Of a stretch of 64,000 nucleotides of DNA, positions 15,910-24,259 are shown in pieces; the first letter of the stretch is position 1; each line of letters opens with the position of its first letter. Position numbers and translations under genes: made by a program. The DNA comes from Psychrobacillus lasiicapitis (GTDB lineage Bacteria; Bacillota; Bacilli; Bacillales_A; Planococcaceae), in NCBI RefSeq assembly GCF_006861795.1, contig NZ_VDGH01000001.1, positions 1 to 64,000 on the forward strand. Reading direction: 5' to 3'. The notes under the pieces were generated by a model, which saw nothing but the letters and a program-made list of their open reading frames with translations, was not told the DNA's origin and searched no databases.

Positions 15910-17142
15910 CTAAATGCTTCTGCTATGCTTTTGAAGATATTTTTCAATATCATTATAAAGCCCGCTTTGGTTAGAATATTTTACATAATTTTTTGCCGTA
16001 CGTAACCAATCTAAAGTGGATGCTTGCTGATTGCTAAGTGCATGCATTAGATCATTTGTGTTTAGTGGTCGTTCATTTCCCGTGGTCAGAATTTCCTCTA
16101 AAACATTTTCTGAAGCCATTTCCACTATATTTTCTATATCTGCACCTGAGTAAAACTCGGTTTTTTTAGCAAGTGCTGCCACGTCTATTTCTTCCGCATA
16201 TCGACCCATTAATTTTAATTGAAAGATTTGCTTTCTTGCTTTCTCATCCGGAGGAGCAACAAATATCAATCGGTCAAATCTGCCCGGACGCTTTAATGCA
16301 TTGTCTATATCCCACGGAGTATTTGTAGCAGCCATGACAAGCACTTCATCTGTACTCGTATCAATTCCTTCCATTTCGGAAAGAAAGGTATCAATTACTC
16401 CTCTAAGATGTGAGGAAGACTTGGAACGACTGTATCCTATGGTATCAACCTCATCGAAGAACATAATACTAGGCTTTTGAAAGCGGGCCTTATCAAAGAT
16501 ATCTTTAAGATTTTGCTCACTTACGCCAATATATGGATCTAAAATATCTGTGATATGGACTGGATAGAAATTTGCCTTACATTCGCCAGCAGTCGCTCGA
16601 GCAATAAACGTTTTTCCACATCCAGGAGGACCATACAGAAGTACTCCTCCACCTGATTTTTTCTTAAATTTAGCGAATAATCCTTTGTTAAAAAAAGGAC
16701 TTATAATCCGAAGAGTAATCGTCTTTTTTAACTCTTCTAAGCCGGCAACATCTTCAAAGGTTATCGTATTAGAAACACTTTTAACCTCTTTATTGGAACC
16801 ATTTCCTTCAATAACTTTCAGCTTTGGCTTTAATTGCTGTAGGTTTGTTTGTTGATCTACAAGCATGTTTGGTTCAGAATATCCTTCTTCCAACAATTCC
16901 TCGGATGATGGCACGGTTTCTTTTATCTTTTGCTGTTGAAGTCTTGAACTTACAGCTGTAAGTTCTTGAATTATTTCTATGCGAAGCTCCTCATCCTGAC
17001 AGCAAGCTATACCAGTTGAGAAAGATTGAACCGCTTCTAGTAAACTTCCATTTTCAGCTAGTTCTTTTCCAAGCCAATAGTGAGCTTGGGCATCTTGAGG
17101 ACTTTGTTCTACCATTTGTTGTAGCCATTTCACTTTATCCAT
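15910..17142 (-). CDS. TPR-AAA+ ATPase
   Basis: This 410-residue protein has a short TPR region (residues 13-50, AHYWLGKELAENGSLLEAVQ) and a classical AAA domain from about 125. Walker A is GPPGCGKT at 171-178, Walker B is FFDEVD at 228-233, and the second region of homology includes RPGRFDR with the arginine fingers. The domain resembles the VPS4/katanin/FtsH clade, which remodels or unfolds proteins. It is the last gene of a three-gene operon, four bases after the TPR membrane protein. EccA of mycobacterial type VII systems also joins TPR and AAA, but with a different AAA clade. The client is unknown. Confidence 0.85.
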   Translation of the reverse strand: MDKVKWLQQMVEQSPQDAQAHYWLGKELAENGSLLEAVQSFSTGIACCQDEELRIEIIQELTAVSSRLQQQKIKETVPSSEELLEEGYSEPNMLVDQQTNLQQLKPKLKVIEGNGSNKEVKSVSNTITFEDVAGLEELKKTITLRIISPFFNKGLFAKFKKKSGGGVLLYGPPGCGKTFIARATAGECKANFYPVHITDILDPYIGVSEQNLKDIFDKARFQKPSIMFFDEVDTIGYSRSKSSSHLRGVIDTFLSEMEGIDTSTDEVLVMAATNTPWDIDNALKRPGRFDRLIFVAPPDEKARKQIFQLKLMGRYAEEIDVAALAKKTEFYSGADIENIVEMASENVLEEILTTGNERPLNTNDLMHALSNQQASTLDWLRTAKNYVKYSNQSGLYNDIEKYLQKHSRSI

Positions 17143-17146
17143 TTTA

Positions 17147-18016
17147 TCACCTTTTTCTCTTTAGTAAGAACTTTACAATTGGTACTGATAAATAAGTATA
17201 AATACAAAATGCAATGTATGTATAAAGCCAAATAGTACCTAGCATATTAAAATCCAATGAAAATAATAGGATTGTGAGTCCTACTCCTATTATCCATATA
17301 ACCCCCCAACCCAGTCTACCCGCCAGTCTATTTGGAACTAATAAGGGGTGTGCATCAATTTCAAGCTCCTCAAGTGTAGCCAACAACTTTTTATTTTCGG
17401 GGTTTAAGGCAAATGCTTGCCCGTAATGTTCCATAGCTTTTTTTGGATCATTTTGGTTTTGAGCTGCATGACCTAAATGCTGCAATTTTTCAAGCTCAGA
17501 GTCATTCGAGTTCATATACTTTTGTACAGAATTAATTTGCTCTTTCTTCCCATTGCCTAACTCTTCTATAAAATAATGTAATCGGAGTGTTCGACCATCC
17601 TCTGGATTCATTTCCAGTGCTTTCTTTATGAGTAAGGATGCTTTTTTTCTTTGGCCAACCAATTTCATCAAATATGCATAACTTGCATGAGCATCTGCAC
17701 TTTCAGGATTTATTCGGAGTACCTCGAGAAGGGCACTTTCTGACTCTTGCCACCGTTCCGTATTAATATATATCATGCCTAATACATGAAGTACCGGCTC
17801 TTCATTGATACCTAAACGGAGGGCTTCCTTCATCTGCTCTTCAGCTAATTCATAGTTTTCTAGAGAATAATTACTGTATCCAAGAATGTACCAGGATACA
17901 CCGTTGTTGATGTACTCTCCCATGCCGTCTTTAAATATTTCTATCACTTGCTCGTATTTATGAATGTGAAAATAATGCTCTACTAGTTCCAACGAAACAG
18001 CTTTTTCCTTGATCAA
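17147..18016 (-). CDS. TPR protein with C-terminal membrane hairpin
   Basis: Residues 1-215 contain several tetratricopeptide repeats (VSWYILGYSNYSLENYELAE, VLHVLGMIYINTERWQESES, DAHASYAYLMKLVGQRKKAS). Two hydrophobic segments near 233-275 follow, so the repeats face the cytoplasm and the tail anchors the protein. The TTG start at 18016 is supported by AAGGAGG 8 bases upstream. It is the middle gene of the operon, 30 bp after the small membrane protein and 4 bp before the ATPase. A role as membrane adaptor for the ATPase is inferred from order and domains. Confidence 0.75.
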   Translation of the reverse strand: MIKEKAVSLELVEHYFHIHKYEQVIEIFKDGMGEYINNGVSWYILGYSNYSLENYELAEEQMKEALRLGINEEPVLHVLGMIYINTERWQESESALLEVLRINPESADAHASYAYLMKLVGQRKKASLLIKKALEMNPEDGRTLRLHYFIEELGNGKKEQINSVQKYMNSNDSELEKLQHLGHAAQNQNDPKKAMEHYGQAFALNPENKKLLATLEELEIDAHPLLVPNRLAGRLGWGVIWIIGVGLTILLFSLDFNMLGTIWLYTYIAFCIYTYLSVPIVKFLLKRKR

Positions 18017-18046
18017 TTTTCTATCCTCCTTTTATTGGTGATCTAA

Positions 18047-18499
18047 CTATATACTAGAAATGAAATTTATCGTAAAAAATTCTATTGCAATGCCGATAGT
18101 GCACCAAATGATGCCTGGAAGAACTAGCGATTGTGTCTTACCGTTTAAAGACATATGTTCTTTAAAGATACCATTTAAATAGTTATAATAAATGATAAAA
18201 GTAACAATTCCTATCACTCTACCAATAATTTTAATATAACTTTCGTCTAAGTCGATTATTTGATGGGTAATTGCATAAGTTAAATATATTTTAAAGAGAA
18301 ACAAAGAAGCGCTTACGGTAATAAGCTTATATAAAATCTTCTTCTCTACTTTTAGCCAAATCGCATTCTGCAAACCCAATGCTGTAATTGCAATAATTTG
18401 ACCAAAGAAAGCAGCTATAAATAAACTGCTAAGGTTATAGCTTTTCGTTTTTTCTATGTATTCATCTGTAATGCTTGCTGAATATAGATCTTCCTGCAT
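18047..18499 (-). CDS. Small multi-pass membrane protein, first gene of the ATPase operon
   Basis: This 150-residue protein has four predicted membrane helices (about residues 24-48, 55-76, 90-108 and 126-147) and a short polar N-terminus. I do not recognise a family. ATG 18499 follows TAGGAGG. Its link to the TPR and AAA genes rests on operon position. Confidence 0.65.
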   Translation of the reverse strand: MQEDLYSASITDEYIEKTKSYNLSSLFIAAFFGQIIAITALGLQNAIWLKVEKKILYKLITVSASLFLFKIYLTYAITHQIIDLDESYIKIIGRVIGIVTFIIYYNYLNGIFKEHMSLNGKTQSLVLPGIIWCTIGIAIEFFTINFISSI

Positions 18500-18763
18500 T
18501 TTTATATCCTCCTAATAATTCAATAAAGAAACACTAAATATATTTATTTATATACATAATTTTCTATTTATTCTTTTAGAAAGTCAACTATAATCCTGTT
18601 AAACATAAAAAGTACTTAAAAGAACCTTTTATTATTAAGTTTTATATAAAAAGGTTAAAAAGATAACATTTTATCTTTCCTCCTTTTTTAGGGGGCTTGC
18701 ACAAAACTTCTATAAAGTAGTTTCTAGGAATGCTTATCACCAGATAATTGCGAGGAGTTCATA
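18500..18763. other. Intergenic region between ATPase operon and immunity remnants
   Basis: The stretch should hold the promoter of the reverse-strand operon. A perfect 8-4-8 palindrome (AAAGATAA-CATT-TTATCTTT, 18659-18678) and a second inverted repeat (AACCTTTT with AAAAGGTT, about 18624-18656) lie in it. Either may be an operator; no gene is seen. Confidence 0.4.
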
Positions 18764-19174
18764 TTGGAATTACAGGATGAACTATATGAGAGAATAGTAA
18801 TTATATGCTCTCAAGGAGATGACTTAGTTAATAGTTTTGACTTGGAGAATGCCATACAAATGTATTTGAAAGCTTTGTTCCCGAACCTAAACATAATTGG
18901 GAAGCAAGTACATGGATTTACACAGCATTAGGTGATACCTGTTATATGAATAAAGATTATAATGCTTCGAAAGATTTTTTTATTTAATGCGATTAATTGT
19001 CCTGATGGAATAGAAAATCCTTTTATTATGTTACGTCTTGGTGAGACCTTGTATGAATTAGGAGACGTTAATAAAGCGAAAGATTATTTACTGAGAGCAT
19101 ATATTCTGGAAGGCTACTCGATTTTTGAAAATGAAGAGGAGAAATATTTTGATGTGATTAAAAGTGAAATTTAA
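18764..19174 (+). pseudogene. Frameshifted TPR-type immunity gene, copy 2
   Basis: A TTG start with GAGGAG opens a frame (LELQDELYERIVIICSQGDD) typical of LXG-linked TPR immunity proteins. The frame breaks near 18862, where one base appears deleted before PEPKHNWEASTWIYTALGD. It breaks again at the T run near 18975, which has seven T where copy 1 has six. The rest (NAINCPDGIENPF to KSEI) is intact to TAA 19172-19174. The gene is inactive as read. Confidence 0.75.
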
Positions 19175-19177
19175 GAG

Positions 19178-19572
19178 GTGATTAATAAAGAATTAATGGA
19201 TAAGAGTAATGAAGAATTTGACAAAGGAAATCTAGAGGAGTCTGTCATTTTATTAGAACAAGCATGGAAAGAACTACCGGATGATAAAATAATTTTTGAT
19301 GGCGCTTTTTAATCATATGGGGGATTTTAGATATATCCATAATATTAAACGATACGGAACGGATGAAAAAATGGGTTGATAATATCTTTGTCACAGATCC
19401 CGCAAGAGGAGATAAAGGCGAAAGAGAACTATGGGCTGGAAAGGTGGCTTATGAGTTAGGTGATTTAGCTAAAGCAAAAGAGTATCTAGATACTGCAAAT
19501 AAGAAATCAAGAGGCAGGGACTTTGGTGAAGAAGACGAAAAGTACTTGAAATTTTTAAAAGATAAACAATAA
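19178..19572 (+). pseudogene. Frameshifted copy of the orphan immunity gene
   Basis: The sequence matches 15162-15584 closely, but about 33 bases are missing near the start. A one-base deletion near 19302 (GATGGCGC against GATGAGAGC) puts a TAA in frame. The C-terminal 69 codons stay open to 19572. Confidence 0.75.
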
Positions 19573-19633
19573 ATATAGAACTGAAACGATATGTATGCTC
19601 TATATGCATACCAGCATTTGAAATTAAAGTAAG

Positions 19634-19734
19634 AAATCATTCAAGTTCTCTCTTTGTCATATGACTATATGGTTGTTTTCGATGGTAACGAGATAAAGGC
19701 AGTGTTTAACGAAAACGATGAAATTATTACTTAA
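19634..19734 (+). pseudogene. Gene fragment of unknown origin
   Basis: A 32-codon open stretch (EIIQVLSLSYDYMVVFDGNE onward) ends at TAA 19732-19734 with no start signal. It reads like the C-terminus of a lost toxin or immunity gene in the island, but I do not recognise the family. Confidence 0.35.
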
Positions 19735-19815
19735 GAGCAATGTAGGGACTTCTAATTACGATTAGAAAGTTAGCGACTTATATCCTGAACTAGAAAAAAA
19801 GTAATTGAGGTATAA

Positions 19816-20030
19816 ATGTGTGGATGTGAGATCTGAGTTAAAAAAATTGTACTAATAGACTTTTACAATCTCCAAAAGAAGTATCAGAATTTGAAAAAGC
19901 ATTAGACAATCTTATTAATTTAGGAAAAACGTCTATTATTACAGAATCATGCATGGTATTTGACGATGTTACTGAACAATATGAGGTTATGTTCTGCCTT
20001 GTACATGGAATAGAGCATCTCTATGAATAA
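19816..20030 (+). pseudogene. Degenerate immunity gene (Imm30-like)
   Basis: Two frames together read SELKKLY, then, after stop codons and a shift near 19853, LQSPKEVSEFEKALDNLINL and finally VFDDVTEQYEVMFCLVHGIEHLYE to TAA 20028-20030. The pattern resembles Imm30-type immunity proteins of polymorphic toxin loci. The family name is a recollection, not a search result. Confidence 0.5.
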
Positions 20031-20033
20031 GCG

Positions 20034-20115
20034 GCTTGATATGGAAAATCAATTGAAAAGTACAAAGGCAAATGCCATACGCTCCTTTATAGAGTATAGC
20101 ATTTGCCATTTTTTC
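20034..20115 (+). pseudogene. Diverged LXG scrap that forms a terminator-like hairpin
   Basis: The bases align with LXG positions of about 12346-12428 (DMEEQLKGAGGNTIRSFYRE region) at moderate identity. Within it GGCAAATGC (20067-20075) pairs with GCATTTGCC (20099-20107), followed by A and six T, so the scrap now looks like an intrinsic terminator. Confidence 0.55.
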
Positions 20116-20221
20116 GATTATTGTCTAATTAATTGTACTTCATTTTTAATTTGCCTTCCATACAGCAGAAGCAGTCAAGAGTTATAGAAATTTTAAAATC
20201 ACTTTTTATCCCGCATTAACT

Positions 20222-20408
20222 GGCAGTAAGACTCCCACTTCAAGATTTAAGAAAAGCGAAAAGATAAGTGGGAGATCAACTGCCCGTAAAAGCCCGAAGA
20301 AATGATCCCAGACTAAGTACGCAACATCGTGTTGCAACGTCTGTGTCACCCACATCGTGTGGGACACAACTAACAATCAGTGGGGGATGAAAAAAACCCC
20401 CACTGATC
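20222..20408. ncRNA. Cluster of hairpins: candidate structured RNA or mobile-element end
   Basis: Four hairpins occur in about 190 bases. The first has an outer stem GGCAGT/ACTGCC and an inner 9-bp stem CTCCCACTT/AAGTGGGAG. The second is GCAACA-TCG-TGTTGC (20321-20335). The third has inner stem CCCACA-TCG-TGTGGG and outer TGTGT/ACACA (20342-20368). The last is ATCAGTGGGGG with its perfect complement (20376-20407). Two hairpins share a TCG loop between stems of different sequence, a sign of RNA structure. No protein frame spans it. The last hairpin can also terminate the neighbouring reverse-strand operon. Confidence 0.5.
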
Positions 20409-20425
20409 GAAGTTTCACTTTATCG

Positions 20426-21202
20426 TTATCTCGACAGACTATATCTAACCGTATCGATTTGTTGTTTAGTCTGGCTTTTTAAGAATCCCAAGTCATTCAT
20501 TATGGTAACGAATTGGAAACCTTGTTGAACACGTTTCGACGCTTCTTCCGCCGTTCCAGTGACGATGCCGGCTACGATACTATGTTTCTGACAGGCTTTC
20601 AATACGTTGTCAATTGCAGCTTGTAAATCATCGTTATTGTTATCGCCAAAACAGCCCATATCCTGTGATAAATCAGCAGTTCCAATAAAAATACAGTCTA
20701 GACCTGGCGTTTGGCAAATCTCCTCAATATTTTCAACGCCTTTTTTAGTCTCACACTGCATGATGACATAGATATTATCGTTCACTTCGCCTTTATTATA
20801 ATTCTCATACCATCCCCATCTTGGTCCGCGCCCAGCGCCTATCCCTCTTTTTCCTAAAGGAGCAAGCTTCATATGTTCAATTATATATTGTGCATGCTCT
20901 TTCGTTTCCACCATAGGAATCATCAAACCATGAATGCCAACATCCAGCATTCGAGACATCATAGGTCCATCATGTGGATGATAGACACGAGCAAGTGGTG
21001 CCATATCATATAGTTCCGCTGCACGGATCATATTGACCATCGTTTCCATATCAGTTTGAGCATGCTCCTGATCAATGAGGACAAAATCAAATTCATTAAG
21101 TCCTAAAATTTCTACATTAGTGGGTGAGCCCGAAGCAACGAAGGCACCCAATACATGCCCGTTTTTCTCCAGCTTCTCTTTGACCAAATTACGCATCTTC
21201 AT
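20426..21202 (-). CDS. HpcH/HpaI-family aldolase
   Basis: This 258-residue class II aldolase-type protein matches the HpcH/HpaI fold: GLNEFDFVLIDQEHAQTDME near residue 30 with the catalytic-site histidine, LARVYHPHDG, and metal-binding glutamate and aspartate in IYVIMQCETKKGVENIEEI and CIFIGTADLSQDMG. Such enzymes cleave 4-hydroxy-2-oxo or 2-keto-3-deoxy acids to pyruvate and an aldehyde. It ends a four-gene operon with a transporter, a DUF6282 protein and a cupin, so it likely does the carbon-splitting step. Confidence 0.82.
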   Translation of the reverse strand: MKMRNLVKEKLEKNGHVLGAFVASGSPTNVEILGLNEFDFVLIDQEHAQTDMETMVNMIRAAELYDMAPLARVYHPHDGPMMSRMLDVGIHGLMIPMVETKEHAQYIIEHMKLAPLGKRGIGAGRGPRWGWYENYNKGEVNDNIYVIMQCETKKGVENIEEICQTPGLDCIFIGTADLSQDMGCFGDNNNDDLQAAIDNVLKACQKHSIVAGIVTGTAEEASKRVQQGFQFVTIMNDLGFLKSQTKQQIDTVRYSLSR

Positions 21203-21272
21203 AATACTTACTCCCCTTTAAACCACTGCTGACAACAATTATAAACATAGATTAATCAACAGTGGTTCGTAT

Positions 21273-21656
21273 TTATTTCCGGTAGTTTTCAATGAATTTA
21301 CCATAGGATTCGTTGTACTCTTCTCTCAGAGGATAAAAAATATCCATATTAAGTACTGGTACAGGACTGTCGTAGACTTCAATATAATGCTCCACACCAG
21401 CTGGGACAGTAATCCAAGAACCCTTGGTCATGCGGTAGGGAACACCATCTACATAATAGTCACATTCACCTTCTAAGATAAGTGCAATCTGTTCATTTAG
21501 TTCATGGGTATGCGGGTTCTTCTCGTTACCATTCTCCACTTTATTGATTGTGACGTTGATGTTTTCGGCTCCCATACCGAATACTTTCCGTGTGATACCT
21601 TCTCTCACAAATTGCCATGGCAGGTTGTCCAGATTACCGTAATCAATTTTTGTCAT
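21273..21656 (-). CDS. Cupin-domain protein
   Basis: This 127-residue single-domain cupin has motif 1 as PHTHELNEQIALILEGE and motif 2 as PAGVEHYIEVYDSPV. The histidines and glutamate fit a metal-binding barrel. ATG 21656 is chosen because TGGAGG lies ahead of it; the frame opens seven codons earlier without a site. Small cupins act as isomerases, oxygenases or sugar lyases, so a role in processing the operon's substrate is likely but unspecified. Confidence 0.78.
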   Translation of the reverse strand: MTKIDYGNLDNLPWQFVREGITRKVFGMGAENINVTINKVENGNEKNPHTHELNEQIALILEGECDYYVDGVPYRMTKGSWITVPAGVEHYIEVYDSPVPVLNMDIFYPLREEYNESYGKFIENYRK

Positions 21657-21705
21657 TTTTATTTCCTCCAGTATCATATAATTATTTTTTGTGTGACTTC
21701 TGTTG

Positions 21706-22593
21706 TTATTGGAAATTGAACAGTTCTTTCGGATTCTTCTTAGTCATAATATTAATTTCTTCTTCGGTGACTCCAAAATGTTCTTCCAGGGCATTGACGA
21801 AATTATACATTCCTTCTATTGGTGAACCATTAGCAGCTTGACCATAGTCAGTATCGATGATGATACGATCCGCACCACAGGCATCTATCATCTCTTTGGC
21901 CACGGACAGATCTACTACTGCTTCCACTTTCGAACCGCTATCTTTAAACACACAAGCATTAATCTCAATATAGGCACCCATTTCTGCCCATCTTTTCATA
22001 TCGTGAATGGTTGCTCCTACTTGATAATGGGGGTGGGTTACCAGGATACGTTTCATCCCCAGTTCCAAAGCTTTTTTGACTGTAGAATCCACTTCAATCT
22101 CATTACCATGTCCGGTAGCCAATACCATATCGTGCTTGGCCAAGTACTCAATTACTTCCACAGCTTTAGGATTAAGATTGCCATTTTCATCGGCTATAAC
22201 GATTGGCTCTTCCTCTACATCCGAAGCACCTGCTCCACCAACAAACCCAAAGCCTTTGTGACCATCGATATGCGTTTTAGAGGAGACGGTTGGAAAGTAA
22301 ACCATTGCCGTGCCCATTTGTCTTGCTTTATCTATTGCATTGACATTAAAGCCACCCACTGCATTATTAAGAACGAGACATCCGTAAACCTTACAAGTAC
22401 CATTTCCTAAATGCTTCTCCACCATTTTCGTTCCTAATAGTGCCGGAATATAGTGATCCTTTACGACGAATCCTGCATAACCGACTTCTTCCGCAAGCTT
22501 CAGCATCTCAGCAGCATCTACTGCTCTATTTGCTGTAGATGGTCCACAGTGAACATGCACATCATACATACCTTTTAATATACTTCTATCCAT
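21706..22593 (-). CDS. DUF6282-type metal-dependent hydrolase
   Basis: The 295-residue protein has a PHP/amidohydrolase-like layout: MYDVHVHCGPS (H-x-H) at residue 9, VVKDHY near 44, ATGHGNE and VTHPHYQVG in the middle, and IIDTDYGQ near the end. These supply a metal site on a TIM-barrel-like fold. I believe the family is DUF6282, with no known reaction. Between a carboxylate transporter and a cupin it may open a lactone or amide in the same pathway. Confidence 0.7.
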   Translation of the reverse strand: MDRSILKGMYDVHVHCGPSTANRAVDAAEMLKLAEEVGYAGFVVKDHYIPALLGTKMVEKHLGNGTCKVYGCLVLNNAVGGFNVNAIDKARQMGTAMVYFPTVSSKTHIDGHKGFGFVGGAGASDVEEEPIVIADENGNLNPKAVEVIEYLAKHDMVLATGHGNEIEVDSTVKKALELGMKRILVTHPHYQVGATIHDMKRWAEMGAYIEINACVFKDSGSKVEAVVDLSVAKEMIDACGADRIIIDTDYGQAANGSPIEGMYNFVNALEEHFGVTEEEINIMTKKNPKELFNFQ

Positions 22594-22695
22594 TCCAATT
22601 CCTCCTTATTATTCTATTTTTTTCGAGTGCTAATGAAGTAAATAAAATTATTGTGTAATTAAGCTGAATAACTATTTAAAATAGAGTAAGCAATA

Positions 22696-23976
22696 TTACA
22701 AGCCTGCAGTTATTTTATATATACCGGTATTTGCCAAGATTCCAGCGATAACGGAAATTACGATTGCCACTAGGAACAACTTAGTAAAGACTTTTGTTCT
22801 TTCCTCAGCACTAGGTTTAAATAGTGTTCCATAGGCAGCCAGAACCATTGCGCCACCTAGCGACAAGGGACTAATGGCAGCTGTGAATCCGCCATTGATG
22901 ACGGTGCTGATCAATTCAATATTCATGAAACGATTACCGTTCAACTCATTCAATGATTCGACTGTTGGAATCAAAGTCGGAATAGGTCCCGCAATCGCTA
23001 AGGAGAAGAAGGACATAATCGACGAAGTGATACCAAGTAAAGGTGCCAACGTCCACTGCGTAGAAATGGAAGACAATAAGCTAGCTAAAAGAGTTAAACC
23101 GCCTAATGTATCAATAACACTTAGGAGGTTACCAATCCCAATACAGAGGAATATTGTCTCCCAGGGAACTCCCAGAAAGGCATCTTTTTCGTCAGCAGCC
23201 TTACCAAGCAATAGGATTATACTGAAAACTAGTGCTGTAAGTCCCGCATGCGTTTTTAAAAACATGATAGCGAGAATCATCAATACTAGCATCAACAAGG
23301 TCAGTTTTTGCTTGCCATTGAAAATCGGAAGATCAATTGGCCCGGCATTACTTTCCAACGACAAGGTTTCGTCAGCATGTTGGTTTCTCTTCCATCCACG
23401 GAAACCGATATACGACAAAGTCGCAGCAATAGAGAACATGATTGCACCATTTAACAGAATTTGTGTAGCGTAATTAGGGTGGCCAGCATCAGCGACAATT
23501 AAGTTGGCCGTATTCCCAAAAACGCCTACCTGTGTCATTAGTGTAGCGTTTGCACCAAAGATAGTCAGAATTCCTATCATGATAGGATTGTAGCCCATCT
23601 GATAACCAACACCCATGGTAATCGCAGGCAATACCACATAACCGGTCAAACCTCCAGGGTCGACAACCGTTATGAGAGCGCTTACTAGAAAGACCATAAG
23701 AGGATACAATGCAGCATAACGGCCAAATATTGCAAACAATTTCTTGGAAAGTAGTTCCAGAGATCCATTTTTTTGCGCAATCGCAAAGAAGAAAAACATT
23801 CCAAATAAATTTAGAAATAGACTCGTAGGAAAACCAGCTACAACATCTTTGCTTGATATCCCGCTCATCAATCCTAATACTATTGCGACCGCAAGGGAGA
23901 TAATTCCTATATTCTTTTTTGTAAAAACTCCCAATGTGATTACAAAGATGAGGGATAATAAAGAAATTACTTCCAT
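22696..23976 (-). CDS. MatC-like/SLC13-type carboxylate transporter
   Basis: This 426-residue membrane protein has about 11-12 helices. The N-terminal half (VKNIGI-type start, then DPGGLTGYVVLPAITMGVGY and TQVGVFGNTANLIVADAG) fits the MatC_N domain of dicarboxylate carriers. The C-terminal ISPLSLGGAMVLAAYGTLFKP fits an ion-transporter re-entrant region. It is the first gene of the operon after a divergent regulator, so it likely imports the substrate, probably a small organic acid. Confidence 0.72.
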   Translation of the reverse strand: MEVISLLSLIFVITLGVFTKKNIGIISLAVAIVLGLMSGISSKDVVAGFPTSLFLNLFGMFFFFAIAQKNGSLELLSKKLFAIFGRYAALYPLMVFLVSALITVVDPGGLTGYVVLPAITMGVGYQMGYNPIMIGILTIFGANATLMTQVGVFGNTANLIVADAGHPNYATQILLNGAIMFSIAATLSYIGFRGWKRNQHADETLSLESNAGPIDLPIFNGKQKLTLLMLVLMILAIMFLKTHAGLTALVFSIILLLGKAADEKDAFLGVPWETIFLCIGIGNLLSVIDTLGGLTLLASLLSSISTQWTLAPLLGITSSIMSFFSLAIAGPIPTLIPTVESLNELNGNRFMNIELISTVINGGFTAAISPLSLGGAMVLAAYGTLFKPSAEERTKVFTKLFLVAIVISVIAGILANTGIYKITAGL

Positions 23977-24087
23977 TCAATACCTCCTATACTTTTTATT
24001 TAGCTAGTTTTCTGACATCAATGAAGCAATCCATTATCCTTCATTTATTATCTTTAACTGCTTTGTTAATTTTATATTACTAACTCA

Positions 24088-24101
24088 GGAAAGCGTTTTC
24101 A
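24088..24101. promoter_or_regulatory. Catabolite-responsive element (cre) candidate
   Basis: GGAAAGCGTTTTCA matches 13 of 14 positions of the CcpA site TGWAANCGNTNWCA. It lies between the transporter operon and its divergent Crp/Fnr regulator, where carbon catabolite repression would act. Confidence 0.6.
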
Positions 24102-24115
24102 GTATCATTTGATAC
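24102..24115. promoter_or_regulatory. Palindromic operator candidate for the Crp/Fnr-type regulator
   Basis: GTATCA-TT-TGATAC is a perfect 6-2-6 inverted repeat directly abutting the cre candidate in the divergent intergenic region. Confidence 0.55.
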
Positions 24116-24259
24116 ACAGAGATTAAATTATTTTAAATATTAAGAATCTGAAAGAGATATAGAAGAGAAAGATTAGTATAGTATAATGTATAAATGAAAC
24201 TGTATTTACCCACAAAGCATCTATTTTAATTTAATTATTGTTATTTTAGAGAAGGAGGT

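Noticed and set aside
18659-18678. Perfect 8-4-8 palindrome AAAGATAA-CATT-TTATCTTT as a terminator
   Set aside because: No gene lies upstream on either strand that it would terminate; it is kept only as a possible operator in the intergenic note.
21838-22410. 190-residue ORF opposite the DUF6282 gene
   Set aside because: It is antisense to a gene with clear motifs and has no credible start signal.
22874-23473. 199-residue ORF opposite the MatC-like transporter
   Set aside because: It is a shadow frame of the transporter gene.
23489-23980. 163-residue minus-strand ORF overlapping the transporter in another frame
   Set aside because: It has cysteine- and serine-rich, shadow-like composition and uses the transporter's start region out of frame.
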